Origin: Cohnella pontilimi
Lineage (GTDB): Bacteria; Bacillota; Bacilli; Paenibacillales; Paenibacillaceae
NCBI RefSeq assembly: GCF_005049045.1
Contig: NZ_SUPK01000008.1
Span: 208,662-272,661, forward strand
Direction of reading: 5' to 3'
Length of the DNA: 64,000 nucleotides
Below are positions 17,704-26,932 of the stretch, one piece after another (the stretch's first letter is position 1; the number at the start of each line of letters is the position of its first letter). Below the pieces are notes generated by a model that was given only the letters and a program-made list of their open reading frames with translations, did no database searches and was not told where the DNA came from. Made by a program: the position numbers and the translations under genes.

Positions 17704-18264
17704 GTGAGAGCATTGGAGTCGGAATATTGGAAAGTCATTGAGCGGTTTGACGCGGAGGCCTTTCGGGAGTTGATGCTTACTTATGGGCAAGAGATCTGGA
17801 ACTATGCCTTCTTTCTCACCAAAAATCCCGATTACGCGGACGACATTACGCAAGAGGTATTTCTGAAGGTCTATGGACAGATCGGTTCTTTTCGCGGGGA
17901 ATCGTCAATTCGTACGTGGCTTTTAGCGATCACTCGGAATATGACCTTCAACTACCGCCGGTCCACATTTTTGCGAAGAGTCGTGTTAGTCGGGGCGGTC
18001 AGTCGCCGCGACTCCCACCCGTCGGCTGAACAAGAAGCTCTCACCAATACGCTCTCTAACGAATTGTGGGAGATCATCATGAATCTGCCCGTTAAGTTTC
18101 GGGAAGTGCTGGTGCTTAATGCTAGGTATGAGTTAAGTCAACGGGAGATCGCGGGCCTGCTCGGCTTGTCGGAAGGAACCGTGAAATCAAGGTTATCTCG
18201 TGCTCGGCAGAAAGTAAGCGTTGCTTGGAAGGAGGGGACTGTGTATGACAGAGCAACAACCTGA
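17704..18264 (+). CDS. ECF RNA polymerase sigma factor
   Basis: 186 residues. Region 2 reads YAFFLTKNPDYADDITQEVFLKVYGQIGSF (shown here as family motif DDITQEVF) with SIRTWLLAITRNMTFNYRR. Region 4 ends LSQREIAGLLGLSEGTVKSRLSRAR, the -35-binding helix-turn-helix. It directs RNA polymerase to stress or envelope genes when freed from its anti-sigma factor. The start is GTG at 17704 or TTG at 17713. It overlaps the anti-sigma gene by 20 bp. Confidence 0.85.
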   Translation: MRALESEYWKVIERFDAEAFRELMLTYGQEIWNYAFFLTKNPDYADDITQEVFLKVYGQIGSFRGESSIRTWLLAITRNMTFNYRRSTFLRRVVLVGAVSRRDSHPSAEQEALTNTLSNELWEIIMNLPVKFREVLVLNARYELSQREIAGLLGLSEGTVKSRLSRARQKVSVAWKEGTVYDRATT

Positions 18265-19459
18265 TTGGTATTCGTTGATGAGAGATGCCCCGCTAAAAAC
18301 AAAAACTTTTACCATGAGAAACATAGAGCGGATTGAGCAGCGTGTTGCGGAGACACGACGAGGAAGTAAAAATGGGATGATCATCATAGCAGCAATAGCT
18401 GCAGCTTCCGCATTAGCTGTCATCATCACGGTGTTCGCCCTGTCCATTTCTTCAGCGCCAATTCAAGTAGTCAAATCGACGGCACAACCCCCAATCGCTT
18501 CTCAAACAGAAACACAGCAGCCTGCCGACACGTTGAATGAGCATCCATACAAGCTGAAAGGTCAAGTCGGTGCCGTTGAGAAACCAGACTTTATATATGG
18601 TGCGATGCCGCCGAAATTCATGGCTGATCCCAATCAGGATTACAAGATCACCGCAGCGGATGGCGAGTTTGTGCAAATTGTTCCCGTTGTCGCTCCAGAT
18701 CAAGCGCATACCGGATGGGTACCGAGATGGTATCTGCTATTGGATTCATCTGAAGGTGCCGTTAGAATCAAAGACGTCCCGACATATGAAATGATCGTGA
18801 ATACACGTGTTTTTTTTCGTCTCTATCCCGATCAGCCGAAGCCGTCTGGATTTGAATTGGAACCAGGGAAAGTTGTCCAAGTTACGGGGCAATTCGAACA
18901 GTGGGTAAGGGTGAATATCATCACCTACGATTCGCCGAATAACGGGGATAAATGGGTGCCGAAATCCGCGCTTACGGATTGGGATCCGTCGAAAGCTCGT
19001 GAAGGGTTCCTTAGACCGGGGGCCAAAATTTACGACGAACAAGGAAATGCTATTGGCGATGTCCCGGGTAACAACCCGATACAGATCAACCCGGTGTATT
19101 CCGGTAACAGGTATCCCATGAGTTCAGCAGGCGGATTTTCGGGTTATATCAACAACAAGGATTTCGTCCCCAATCCATTCAGGTATGATAATGGTAAATT
19201 CCCTAAGAATGCGAACGGACAGACATACGGATCCGCATCGGACGCCTCTACGCCGGAAACGGAACCGGACTTAATCAGAGCATACGGAGTGGACGGCACA
19301 GTTGGATATGTTTTGAAAAAAGATTTAGACGGTGAGATGCCAAAGACGCCTGAGGAAGCGTTGGCTATGCAAAAAAATCGGCATCCAGGTGGTCGTGATA
19401 TCCCCTTATATGATGTGGATGGTCAAACGGTGATTGGGGTATTTCATATTGATGGTTGA
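18245..19459 (+). CDS. Membrane anti-sigma factor with large extracytoplasmic SH3-like region
   Basis: 404 residues. About 40 cytoplasmic residues are followed by one helix (about 44-67, IIIAAIAAASALAVIITVF) and a 330-residue external part with two segments ending in W-VPRWYLL and KWVPKSALTDW, typical of SH3-type beta barrels. The position, overlap with the sigma gene and topology identify it as the cognate anti-sigma factor. The cytoplasmic part lacks a zinc HXXXCXXC motif. The external domains may sense wall material; that is inference. GGAGG precedes the ATG at 18245. Confidence 0.75.
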   Translation: MTEQQPDWYSLMRDAPLKTKTFTMRNIERIEQRVAETRRGSKNGMIIIAAIAAASALAVIITVFALSISSAPIQVVKSTAQPPIASQTETQQPADTLNEHPYKLKGQVGAVEKPDFIYGAMPPKFMADPNQDYKITAADGEFVQIVPVVAPDQAHTGWVPRWYLLLDSSEGAVRIKDVPTYEMIVNTRVFFRLYPDQPKPSGFELEPGKVVQVTGQFEQWVRVNIITYDSPNNGDKWVPKSALTDWDPSKAREGFLRPGAKIYDEQGNAIGDVPGNNPIQINPVYSGNRYPMSSAGGFSGYINNKDFVPNPFRYDNGKFPKNANGQTYGSASDASTPETEPDLIRAYGVDGTVGYVLKKDLDGEMPKTPEEALAMQKNRHPGGRDIPLYDVDGQTVIGVFHIDG

Positions 19460-19467
19460 ACTACGAG

Positions 19468-19503
19468 GCCAGTTAGATCAAATGTTGATCTAGCTGGCTT
19501 TTT
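19468..19503 (+). terminator. Rho-independent terminator
   Basis: GCCAGTTAGATCAA and TTGATCTAGCTGGC pair with a 3-base loop and are followed by five T residues. It ends the sigma/anti-sigma operon. Confidence 0.88.
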
Positions 19504-19670
19504 CGTTATGGCGCTGTTTTGGACATGATTACGAGAAGCCATTGTTGTAAATCCGTGTCATTAATTTATCTTCCAATGGTTGTAATATATGACAAACATC
19601 GCACAATTCAACTGTTAGTATTATTCTTGTTGCTCTCATTTCCTCATTATTATTTTTAGGAGGCTGAAAA

Positions 19671-22490
19671 ATGCAAGTAGGCAGGAAAAGGCCGCTGCTG
19701 ACTGTTCTTCTGATCATGGTGATGTTGTTCTCACTTGCAACGCCGGTATTTGCAGCCTATGAACAGGATCAGTACATCAAACTGACACGGTCGCTCAATC
19801 CGAACCAAACTACCGTGGAAGCCGGCACCGAGCAGGATATCATCTATCAATTGTCTGGGGATGAATTCAGTCTGGACCCCGCGCAGGTAGATACGCAATA
19901 CCTGCTCCAGAAGAACATTGCACTCGTGCTGGATGTATCCGGAAGTATGGGTAATTTTTTGGGCGGGGGGAAAACGAGCTTAACGGTGCTTAAGGAAAGC
20001 GCCAATAAATTTCTAGATCACTTTGAAGGTACCAACACGAAAATCAGTATTGTTCCGTATTCCGAAAATGCGAACAATTTAACTACATTGCGTTCTATGA
20101 ACTCGACCGACCCGATTACCGGCGACGTTACCTATTTGAGAACCTTTATTAACGCGTTAGTAGCAAACGGAAACACGAATATCGGCGACGGGATGCGCAG
20201 AGCTTATTGGCAGCTCAAGAACACACCGCAAAATTCGGTCAATTATATTATTGTCATGACAGACGGCGAACCGAATATATATACTCGGGGCGCTGGCACC
20301 CAATTTAAACTGGATGACGGCAATGCTACTATCACTGGAAACGATTTAACTACAGCCCTTAATTACGCCAAAAACATAGGAAATTTAATCAAAACTGCGA
20401 ATATGACATCTTACTTTATCGGGTTAACCCCTGTGTTCTCCTCTTCTTTGGAGCAAATCGCGGTCTCTGCAGCTGCAGCTGAAACCTCACTCAATAGACA
20501 TTACTACCAGGTTACGAACAGCTTGCAAGTGGATAATGTCTACAACAATATTTTGATCAATGAAATCGGTTCGACCTTACCGATGAACGTTACTTTTAAC
20601 GAGACATTCCCTGCGGGTGTTGAGATCGTCAGCCTTCCTGCCGGGTTCACCCAGTCCGTGCTGGGAGACGGCAGAGTGCAGGTAACCGGGCAAATCGCAA
20701 ATATCGCCTTACAGAAAAATAACGCAACCGGCAAATACAGCATTACGCCATGGAACGAAACCATTCGAGTGAAATATAGAACAGCGGGAGCCAAAGATTT
20801 TGACGGCGTGCAGATCACGTACACCGACCCGTTCGGAAACAACAAGACGGCACAAAACATGAACGGCGTAACGGTTCAAGTCAACGATACGGAGGCGCCT
20901 TCGGTACCAGTACTGTCTCTTGTCCAGGCGGGCGGTGAGAGTGTCGATCTGGCTTGGACGGCTTCGACGGATAATGCCGGGGTGGCCGGCTATCATGTCT
21001 ACAGAGATGGAACGATGATCGGTACGACCACCGACACCTCGTACACGGCTTCCGGGCTTACTCAGAACACGAATTACTCTTTCACTGTTTCGGCTTTCGA
21101 CGCGGTCGGCAACGAATCCGGACAAAGCAATGTCGTTACTGTGTTGACTCCGGATATCAGCCCGCCGACTGTTCCCGCCAATGTACAGGTGACCTCCAAA
21201 ACGTCTACCTCCGTCACTCTGTCCTGGTCCGATTCAACGGATAATGTCGGGGTAAAAGGCTACAACGTATACCGAGATGGAGTATTTGTAACGCAGGTCA
21301 CCTCTCCGGGTTATACGGACACGAGTTTGGTGAAGGGCAAATCCTACGAGTATACGATAACGGCGATCGATAACGCAGGCAACGAATCTGCGCCGAGCGG
21401 TGCAATTGTCGTCAATGCGAACACCGCGCCGACAGCTGACGCGGGACCTGATATTGTAGTAGAAGCGACTTCGCCTGCTGGAGCAACCGTCACGTTGGAC
21501 GGTTCCGGTTCCACGGACGCTGATCTCGACCCTCTGACGTACACATGGACCGGCGATTTCGGAACGGTGAGCGGAATGAAACCTTCCGTCCAGTTGTCTA
21601 TCGGCTCGCACACGGTAACTTTAACGGTAAGCGACGGAGATCTGAGCTCGTCCGAAACGGTGCAAGTTCAGGTGGTCGACACGACGCCTCCGACCATTAC
21701 GGGCAGCAAATCGCCGGATCCGAATGCGAACGGCTGGTATAACGCTGACGTCACCGTCCATTTCTCGGCAAACGATTCCGCATCCGGTATTCAGAGCGTG
21801 ACACCGGACACCGTTGTATCGACGGAAGGCGCGAATCAGTCCGTGACAGGCACAGCCGTAGACGTTGCAGGTAATTCGGCTTCCGCCACAGTCGGCGGGA
21901 TTAACATCGACAAAACTGGGCCTGTGATCGTCGATTCGACGTTAACCTCAAGCCAATATAAGACGACCGACACGATCACAGTCGGTTATGAAGCGACAGA
22001 CGCCCTGTCCGGACTTGCATCGGTGCAAGCCAAGCTGAACGGCACGGTTGTGTCGAATGGTCAGACGATCGACCTGAAGTCTAAAGTCGGATCGAACGTG
22101 CTGGAAATCACCGCGACGGATAAAGCGGGGAATGTAACGGTACGATCAATTCCTTTCACGGTGGACATCAACGTAACGGTGGATATTAAACCCGAAACCT
22201 TGAATCCGAAGAGTAACGGGGGAGACAACTCCATAACCGTCAAGATTGATTTTCCGTCCGGGTTCGGCGGATCTTCCATTGATACGGTTAAATTATGGTT
22301 CAACGGTTCCTCCATCGATGCCGTGCCGTCCAACAACGGCGGCAAGCTCTCGTTTACGGTCAAGTTTGACCGGCAGAGCCTCATCGCCTTGTTGGGCAAT
22401 CAGACTGGAACGGTGCAGCTTACGATCAAAGGAAATGCCGGCGGCGCCGGGTTCGTCGGCAGCGACACGATCAACGTGCTCGACAAGTAG
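19671..22490 (+). CDS. Large secreted VWA / FN3 / PKD surface protein
   Basis: 939 residues. Signal peptide at 1-28 (TPVFAAYE), then a von Willebrand A domain at about 80-280 with an intact MIDAS DVSGS (D88, S90, S92). A beta region follows, then two fibronectin type III repeats (about 410-500 and 505-595, with TDNAGVAGYHVYRDG and TDNVGVKGYNVYRDG). A PKD-like domain (about 600-690), Ig-like segments and a C-terminal beta domain complete it. No LPXTG or SLH anchor is visible, so it is released or held by other means. It stands alone behind AGGAGG. Probable adhesion or matrix function, inferred from domains. Confidence 0.85.
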   Translation: MQVGRKRPLLTVLLIMVMLFSLATPVFAAYEQDQYIKLTRSLNPNQTTVEAGTEQDIIYQLSGDEFSLDPAQVDTQYLLQKNIALVLDVSGSMGNFLGGGKTSLTVLKESANKFLDHFEGTNTKISIVPYSENANNLTTLRSMNSTDPITGDVTYLRTFINALVANGNTNIGDGMRRAYWQLKNTPQNSVNYIIVMTDGEPNIYTRGAGTQFKLDDGNATITGNDLTTALNYAKNIGNLIKTANMTSYFIGLTPVFSSSLEQIAVSAAAAETSLNRHYYQVTNSLQVDNVYNNILINEIGSTLPMNVTFNETFPAGVEIVSLPAGFTQSVLGDGRVQVTGQIANIALQKNNATGKYSITPWNETIRVKYRTAGAKDFDGVQITYTDPFGNNKTAQNMNGVTVQVNDTEAPSVPVLSLVQAGGESVDLAWTASTDNAGVAGYHVYRDGTMIGTTTDTSYTASGLTQNTNYSFTVSAFDAVGNESGQSNVVTVLTPDISPPTVPANVQVTSKTSTSVTLSWSDSTDNVGVKGYNVYRDGVFVTQVTSPGYTDTSLVKGKSYEYTITAIDNAGNESAPSGAIVVNANTAPTADAGPDIVVEATSPAGATVTLDGSGSTDADLDPLTYTWTGDFGTVSGMKPSVQLSIGSHTVTLTVSDGDLSSSETVQVQVVDTTPPTITGSKSPDPNANGWYNADVTVHFSANDSASGIQSVTPDTVVSTEGANQSVTGTAVDVAGNSASATVGGINIDKTGPVIVDSTLTSSQYKTTDTITVGYEATDALSGLASVQAKLNGTVVSNGQTIDLKSKVGSNVLEITATDKAGNVTVRSIPFTVDINVTVDIKPETLNPKSNGGDNSITVKIDFPSGFGGSSIDTVKLWFNGSSIDAVPSNNGGKLSFTVKFDRQSLIALLGNQTGTVQLTIKGNAGGAGFVGSDTINVLDK

Positions 22491-22539
22491 AAACGGCGCG
22501 CCAAATGTACGAAGGTTTCCGGAACCGGGAATAAAACAA

Positions 22540-22589
22540 AAAGCCGTTCGGACGACGAGGATTTCCCTCTTCGTTCGAACGGCTTTTTT
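22540..22589. terminator. Bidirectional terminator between convergent genes
   Basis: AAAGCCGTTCGGACGA and the complementary TTCGTTCGAACGGCTTT form a long stem with T/A tails, placed between the convergent VWA and isomerase genes. Confidence 0.85.
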
Positions 22590-22595
22590 CTATGT

Positions 22596-23423
22596 TTACA
22601 GATAGGGCTCCACGATGCGTTGAATCCGTTCCAGCCCTTCGAACATGTCGCCCTGTCCGTCGTAAATCAGCACGATCGCGCCGTTATAACCGGAAGCTTT
22701 CATTACATCCAAACAGTGCCGGTATTCGGTTACGTCCGGTATCCCGTCCTCGTTGTATTGGGCTTTGGCGTGGACGGAGACGCTGTGCGGCAAGGTTACT
22801 GCGAATTCCTCATATTTGGAAGGCGGCTTGAAATTGCCGAAATCCGTAATCATGCCGACTTTGTCTCCGGTTTCCTGCAAGAGGCGCGCGCAGCTTTCCC
22901 CTGTCGACGTGAGGGAACCGAAATTTTCCGTGATGACTCGAACTCCGCGGCCAGAGGCATATTCAGCCAACTCGCAAAGCGCTGTGGCCGAAACGCGGAT
23001 GGCATTCTCGTCCGAAGGCGGAGCTTCGCCGGCCATCACGCGAATTTGCTTGGCGCCTGCCCATGCCGCAATATCGATCCATCGACGGATGAAGTGAAGA
23101 TCGGCCTCATATCTCAGCTCATCGGCGGCCGTCAAATCCCCGTAATCCAGCAGCAGTGTATCGAAGGCAATACCGGCGGTGGAAAAAGACTCGCGAAGCT
23201 GCTCCAGATAAGCGTTCTCGGTAGAAGGGAAGTGAAAATGGCACACCTCCACCGCCCGATATCCCCGTCTTGCCGCTTCGGCCGGAAGCTCAAGCAACGT
23301 TAGCAGCTGCGGCTGAGCCTCTTCTCTCGTTTTCTGCGTACCTGCTGCCTCATCCCACTCCGTCCAACGGAGAGGTCCTAGCAAGCGATGAAGACTCCAG
23401 GTGCTTATGGATAAATAAGACAT
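22596..23423 (-). CDS. Sugar phosphate isomerase/epimerase (AP-endonuclease 2 type TIM barrel)
   Basis: 275 residues with ISTWSL at the N-terminus, AVEVCHFHF, GAKQIRVMAGE, VRVITENFGS, MITDFGNF and VSVHAKAQY. These place acidic and His metal ligands at the ends of barrel strands, as in xylose-isomerase-like TIM barrels. Such enzymes isomerise or epimerise sugars and inositols. AAGGAGG precedes the ATG. It is divergent from the LacI regulator; the two operators at 23561 and 23660 lie between them and could control both. Confidence 0.8.
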   Translation of the reverse strand: MSYLSISTWSLHRLLGPLRWTEWDEAAGTQKTREEAQPQLLTLLELPAEAARRGYRAVEVCHFHFPSTENAYLEQLRESFSTAGIAFDTLLLDYGDLTAADELRYEADLHFIRRWIDIAAWAGAKQIRVMAGEAPPSDENAIRVSATALCELAEYASGRGVRVITENFGSLTSTGESCARLLQETGDKVGMITDFGNFKPPSKYEEFAVTLPHSVSVHAKAQYNEDGIPDVTEYRHCLDVMKASGYNGAIVLIYDGQGDMFEGLERIQRIVEPYL

Positions 23424-23560
23424 ACGATTCCTCCTTGAATCGTGATATGGCTTTGTATCTTTTAATTATAACCGATTGCTAGGGTGGCAGCGCGACACCA
23501 AATCTACGACATTCTTCGCCGGCAACGCTGTCGAATCTGGGATGTCGCAATCGCTTACAA

Positions 23561-23572
23561 CGAAACGTTTCG
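23561..23572. promoter_or_regulatory. LacI-type operator 1
   Basis: Perfect dyad CGAAACGTTTCG with the central CG typical of LacI/GalR sites, in the region between the divergent isomerase and LacI genes. Confidence 0.7.
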
Positions 23573-23659
23573 ATCTGATAAGTTAGGGATAAGTATTGTA
23601 TAAAAGTAGACTATTGACGAGGTAATGAAATTATCATAAGCTAATGTCGTAACGATAAT

Positions 23660-23671
23660 CGAAACGTTTCG
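23660..23671. promoter_or_regulatory. LacI-type operator 2
   Basis: A second identical CGAAACGTTTCG dyad, 99 bp from the first and 45 bp before the regulator's start codon. A pair of identical sites suggests looping and autoregulation. Confidence 0.72.
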
Positions 23672-23715
23672 AGAAATCGTTTACAGGAAAATTCGACATT
23701 GATTGGAGTCAAGCT

Positions 23716-24711
23716 ATGGCCACAATCAAAGATGTAGCGAAGCTGGCCGGCGTGGCTGTATCGACCGCATCAATCGCTTTAAATGGGGACAGCAAGGTGA
23801 CTCCCTCTACCCGCCAGAAAGTGCTGGAAGCGGCGCTCCGGCTGAACTACCAGAAGAACGGTTTCGCAATGGACTTGAAGCGAAGCCAGACGAGGACAAT
23901 CGCTCTCATTCTCAGCGACTTGTCGGGTCCGTATTACTCGGAGCTGATCAGAAGCGTGCAGGAGGTGACGCTGTCCAAAGGTTACGATCTCATCGCCTGC
24001 AGTTCAGTAGGCGGACGTGACTCCACCGCGGTGAAATTTTTGCGGGAGAAGCGCGTGGACGGAGCCATCGTACTGGCGCACAACATTTCCGACGAGGACA
24101 TCTTGGACGCGGCGCGCGAACGATTTCCGATCGTGGTGCTGGACCGTGTTCTCCAAGGCGAGTTCATTATCCAGGTGCTGGTTGACGGCATGCAAGGCGG
24201 TTACTCGGCGGCGGATTACTTGATCCGCAAAGGACACCGCAGCATCGCGTTCATCAGCGGTCCGCCGAACTCGTACGATAACCGGCAGCGCTATGAGGGT
24301 TTTCGCAAAGCGTTGGAAGAGCATGGAATCGCGGAGATGCCGAAATGGAATTTGTCGGGGGGCTTTCAGCAGGAAGGCGGCTATCAAGCTACCAAAATGC
24401 TGGTCATGCAAGGGGATTTGCCGTCGGCTGTGTTTTACGCCAACGACGAGATGGCTTTGGGCGGTCTGAAAGCGTTCGCAGAAGCGGGCATCCGTGTGCC
24501 GGAGGACGTATCGGTAATCGGTTACGACGATATCCAGCTGGCGGAATACACCCGGCCGGGGTTGACGACGATCCGGCAGCCCAAGTACGAAGCGGGGGCA
24601 TTGTCCGCGCACATCTTGTTCCAATGCGTGGAAAAGCACACCGTCGACAACAAAGATTACAAACTTGCGGTAGAGCTCGTGGAACGGGGTTCCTGTCGCG
24701 CGGTCAACTGA
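23716..24711 (+). CDS. LacI-family transcriptional regulator
   Basis: 331 residues. The helix-turn-helix TIKDVAKLAGVAVSTASIALN and hinge are followed by a periplasmic-binding-protein-like effector domain (RTIALILSDLSGPYYSELI, VDGAIVLAHN, FISGPPNSYDNRQRY, SAVFYANDEMALGGLKAF, VSVIGYDDIQLAEYTRPGLT). It would release its operator on binding a sugar. GGAG precedes the ATG. Downstream are a broken solute-binding protein gene and a GH1 glucosidase, so a beta-glucoside or similar sugar is the likely signal. Confidence 0.88.
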   Translation: MATIKDVAKLAGVAVSTASIALNGDSKVTPSTRQKVLEAALRLNYQKNGFAMDLKRSQTRTIALILSDLSGPYYSELIRSVQEVTLSKGYDLIACSSVGGRDSTAVKFLREKRVDGAIVLAHNISDEDILDAARERFPIVVLDRVLQGEFIIQVLVDGMQGGYSAADYLIRKGHRSIAFISGPPNSYDNRQRYEGFRKALEEHGIAEMPKWNLSGGFQQEGGYQATKMLVMQGDLPSAVFYANDEMALGGLKAFAEAGIRVPEDVSVIGYDDIQLAEYTRPGLTTIRQPKYEAGALSAHILFQCVEKHTVDNKDYKLAVELVERGSCRAVN

Positions 24712-24756
24712 CCGGCAACAGCAGTCAAGATCATCGTACCCAAACGGGAGGACACA

Positions 24757-25260
24757 ATCGTAAAAAAAACTTGGAGTTTTGCTCTGGCACTTGTAATCGC
24801 TTTCTCTTTCATCCTTACCGCGTGCGGCGGCAAAAGCAAAAATGACGCGGCAAGCACGGACTCTGCATCCCCTTCTGCCAGTGCATCCGGATCTCCGAGC
24901 GCAAGCGATGCTGCATTGAGCGGCGAAGTCAAAGTCATGGTTCCTGGCGGCGGCAACTATCTGAAGTACGTGCAAGACACGATCGCCAAGCAATATATGG
25001 AGAAGAACCCGGGCGTTACGGTGAAAGTCGAGCAAGAGCCGGAAGGCGGACAGCTGACGGCGCGTATCGCAGCCGGTGACCTGCCGGACGTATATGTCGG
25101 CGTGTTCGGCTACCAGCCTGCTAAGTTCGCGAAGGACAAGCTGATCGTGATCTCAAGGACATGCCGGGAGCTGCCGAGCTGTTCGACCGTATCGCGCCTG
25201 TCGGTTTTGTTCGTACTGTCGGACGCGGAGACGGAATATCATTTTAACCAACAACCTTAA
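24757..25260 (+). pseudogene. Broken ABC sugar-binding lipoprotein gene
   Basis: After GGGAGG the expected start codon is missing: the frame opens with ATC GTA. It then encodes a classic lipoprotein signal (FALALVIAFSFILTAC) and SGEVKVMVPGGGNYLKYVQD, the start of a family 1 solute-binding protein. Near 25148 one base is missing: the neighbouring frame continues DLKDMPGAAELFDR, the expected sequence. Both frames stop by 25260, so at least two thirds of a normal protein of 400 or more residues is gone. No permease genes remain. Confidence 0.75.
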
Positions 25261-25281
25261 TCTGGGAAGGAGAAACGCAGC

Positions 25282-26631
25282 ATGAGCCACAACACATTCC
25301 CGGATGGTTTTATCTGGGGCACGGCAACATCCGCCTTTCAAATCGAAGGTGCGCCGTACCAAGGCGGCAAGGGCGAATCGATTTGGGACCGCTTTTGTCA
25401 TACGCCGGGCAAGGTAGCGGGCGGAGACACGGGTGACACGGCATGCGATCACTACCACCGTTATAAGGAGGACATCGCGCTCCTCGCGGAGCTCGGCATT
25501 CCGAATTACCGGTTCTCGATCGCCTGGCCCCGCATTTTTCCGGAGAAGGGCAAAGTGAATCCGGAGGGTGTGAAGTTTTATCACAACTTGCTCGACGAGC
25601 TGGCCAATTACGGGATCGAGCCGATGGCGACCATTTTCCATTGGGACCTCCCGCAATGGATGCAGGACGAAGGCGGCTGGGCGAGCCGGGAGATCGTACC
25701 GCAGTTTCTCGAATACGCCGAACTGCTGTTCCGTGAGTACGGAGGTCGCGTGAACAAGTGGAACACGATCAACGAACCGTGGGTCGTGTCGATGCTCGGA
25801 CATGGCACCGGCGACAACGCGCCCGGCCATACCGATTGGTACGAGGCGCTGACCGTCGCGCACCATGTGCTTTTGTGTCATGGGCTGACCGTTCGCCGCT
25901 ACAAGGAAATGGGCTTCAAGGGCGACATCGGCGTCGTGCTGAATTTTACGCCGGCTTATGCGGCTACCGATTCGGAGGAAGACAGGGCGGCGGCAGCTCG
26001 ATATGACGGCTATTTCAACACTTGGTTTTTGGATCCGGTTTTCAAGGGTGCCTATCCGGCGAATATGGTGGCATGGTACGAGTCCAAGCTGGGTCCGCTG
26101 CGGTTTATCCAGGACGGCGATCTGGAGATCATGAACACGCCGGGCGATTTCCTCGCGTTTAACTATTATTCCCGAAATGTGCTGAAAGCCGGCAACGCTT
26201 TTCCGTTGATCGACGTGGATTTCGTGGAGACGGATTTGGATAAGACCGATATGGGCTGGGACATCCATCCGGAATCGCTGTACCGGCTGCTTACCCGTTT
26301 GAAGGAAGAGTATACGCAGCTGCCGTTGTACATTACGGAGAACGGCGCCGCATACGATTTACCCGTCGTCGACGGCGAGGTGCGGGACGACATCCGCATC
26401 AAGTATATCCACGAGCATCTCGAAGCCTGCCACCGGTTCATCCGGGAGGGCGGCAACCTGCAGGGCTATTATGTCTGGTCCTTCATGGATAACTTCGAGT
26501 GGGCACTCGGCTACCAGAAGCGGTTCGGCATCGTGCACGTCGATTACGACACACTGGTGCGCACGCCGAAGCAAAGCGCGAAGTGGTACTCCGAAGTCAT
26601 TCGCCGCAACGGCTTGCCCGAGCGGGTATGA
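25282..26631 (+). CDS. GH1 family beta-glucosidase / 6-phospho-beta-glucosidase
   Basis: 449 residues, the normal GH1 length. The N-terminal FIWGTATSAFQIEG signature, the acid/base glutamate in NTINEPW (E165) and the nucleophile in ITENG (E353) are intact. It cleaves beta-glucosides in the cytoplasm; sequence alone does not settle phosphorylated versus free substrate. AAGGAG precedes the ATG. It remains intact although the uptake protein next to it is broken, so its substrate must enter by another transporter. Confidence 0.92.
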   Translation: MSHNTFPDGFIWGTATSAFQIEGAPYQGGKGESIWDRFCHTPGKVAGGDTGDTACDHYHRYKEDIALLAELGIPNYRFSIAWPRIFPEKGKVNPEGVKFYHNLLDELANYGIEPMATIFHWDLPQWMQDEGGWASREIVPQFLEYAELLFREYGGRVNKWNTINEPWVVSMLGHGTGDNAPGHTDWYEALTVAHHVLLCHGLTVRRYKEMGFKGDIGVVLNFTPAYAATDSEEDRAAAARYDGYFNTWFLDPVFKGAYPANMVAWYESKLGPLRFIQDGDLEIMNTPGDFLAFNYYSRNVLKAGNAFPLIDVDFVETDLDKTDMGWDIHPESLYRLLTRLKEEYTQLPLYITENGAAYDLPVVDGEVRDDIRIKYIHEHLEACHRFIREGGNLQGYYVWSFMDNFEWALGYQKRFGIVHVDYDTLVRTPKQSAKWYSEVIRRNGLPERV

Positions 26632-26636
26632 ATCAC

Positions 26637-26674
26637 AAAAAAGGTCAGCTGCCATCGGCAGCTGACCTTTTTTT
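26637..26674 (+). terminator. Rho-independent terminator
   Basis: AAGGTCAGCTGCC and GGCAGCTGACCTT pair perfectly around ATC and lead into a T-tract, directly after the glucosidase. Confidence 0.92.
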
Positions 26675-26770
26675 GCATGCTGGCGGTGGACTTAACCATT
26701 CATGGGAGATAAAGAAACACATTTCACTGTTCATTTTGACAAATAATTATTGTGTTGACTGCCGTCATGG

Positions 26771-26818
26771 GAGCCGAGCGGTGAAATCAACGTGCTGATC
26801 CCCGGGAGAACCAACTGA
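26771..26818 (+). pseudogene. Possible second relic of a solute-binding protein gene
   Basis: A 15-codon stretch reading EPSGEINVLIPGRTN then stop closely resembles SGEVKVMVPGGGN, the mature start of the broken binding protein 1.9 kb upstream. There is no start or downstream continuation. It lies in the 257-bp gap 26676-26932. The similarity is short and may be chance. Confidence 0.3.
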
Positions 26819-26932
26819 TCACCCGAATCACGACCCAATTAAAGTGCCGAAGCCGCAAAAGAAGGCCTCATTATACGCAACACTCAGAAAATGCGAAGCC
26901 GAACCGATACTCCACCGATAAGGAGAAGAGCG

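Noticed and set aside
25153..26268. Long minus-strand open frame opposite the GH1 glucosidase
   Set aside because: It is a codon-bias shadow of a conserved gene with intact catalytic motifs on the + strand.
26869..26875. Sigma-G/F -10 element (CATTATA) before spoVAC
   Set aside because: It fits the -10 consensus, but no acceptable -35 lies 16-18 bp upstream, so it is mentioned only under spoVAC.
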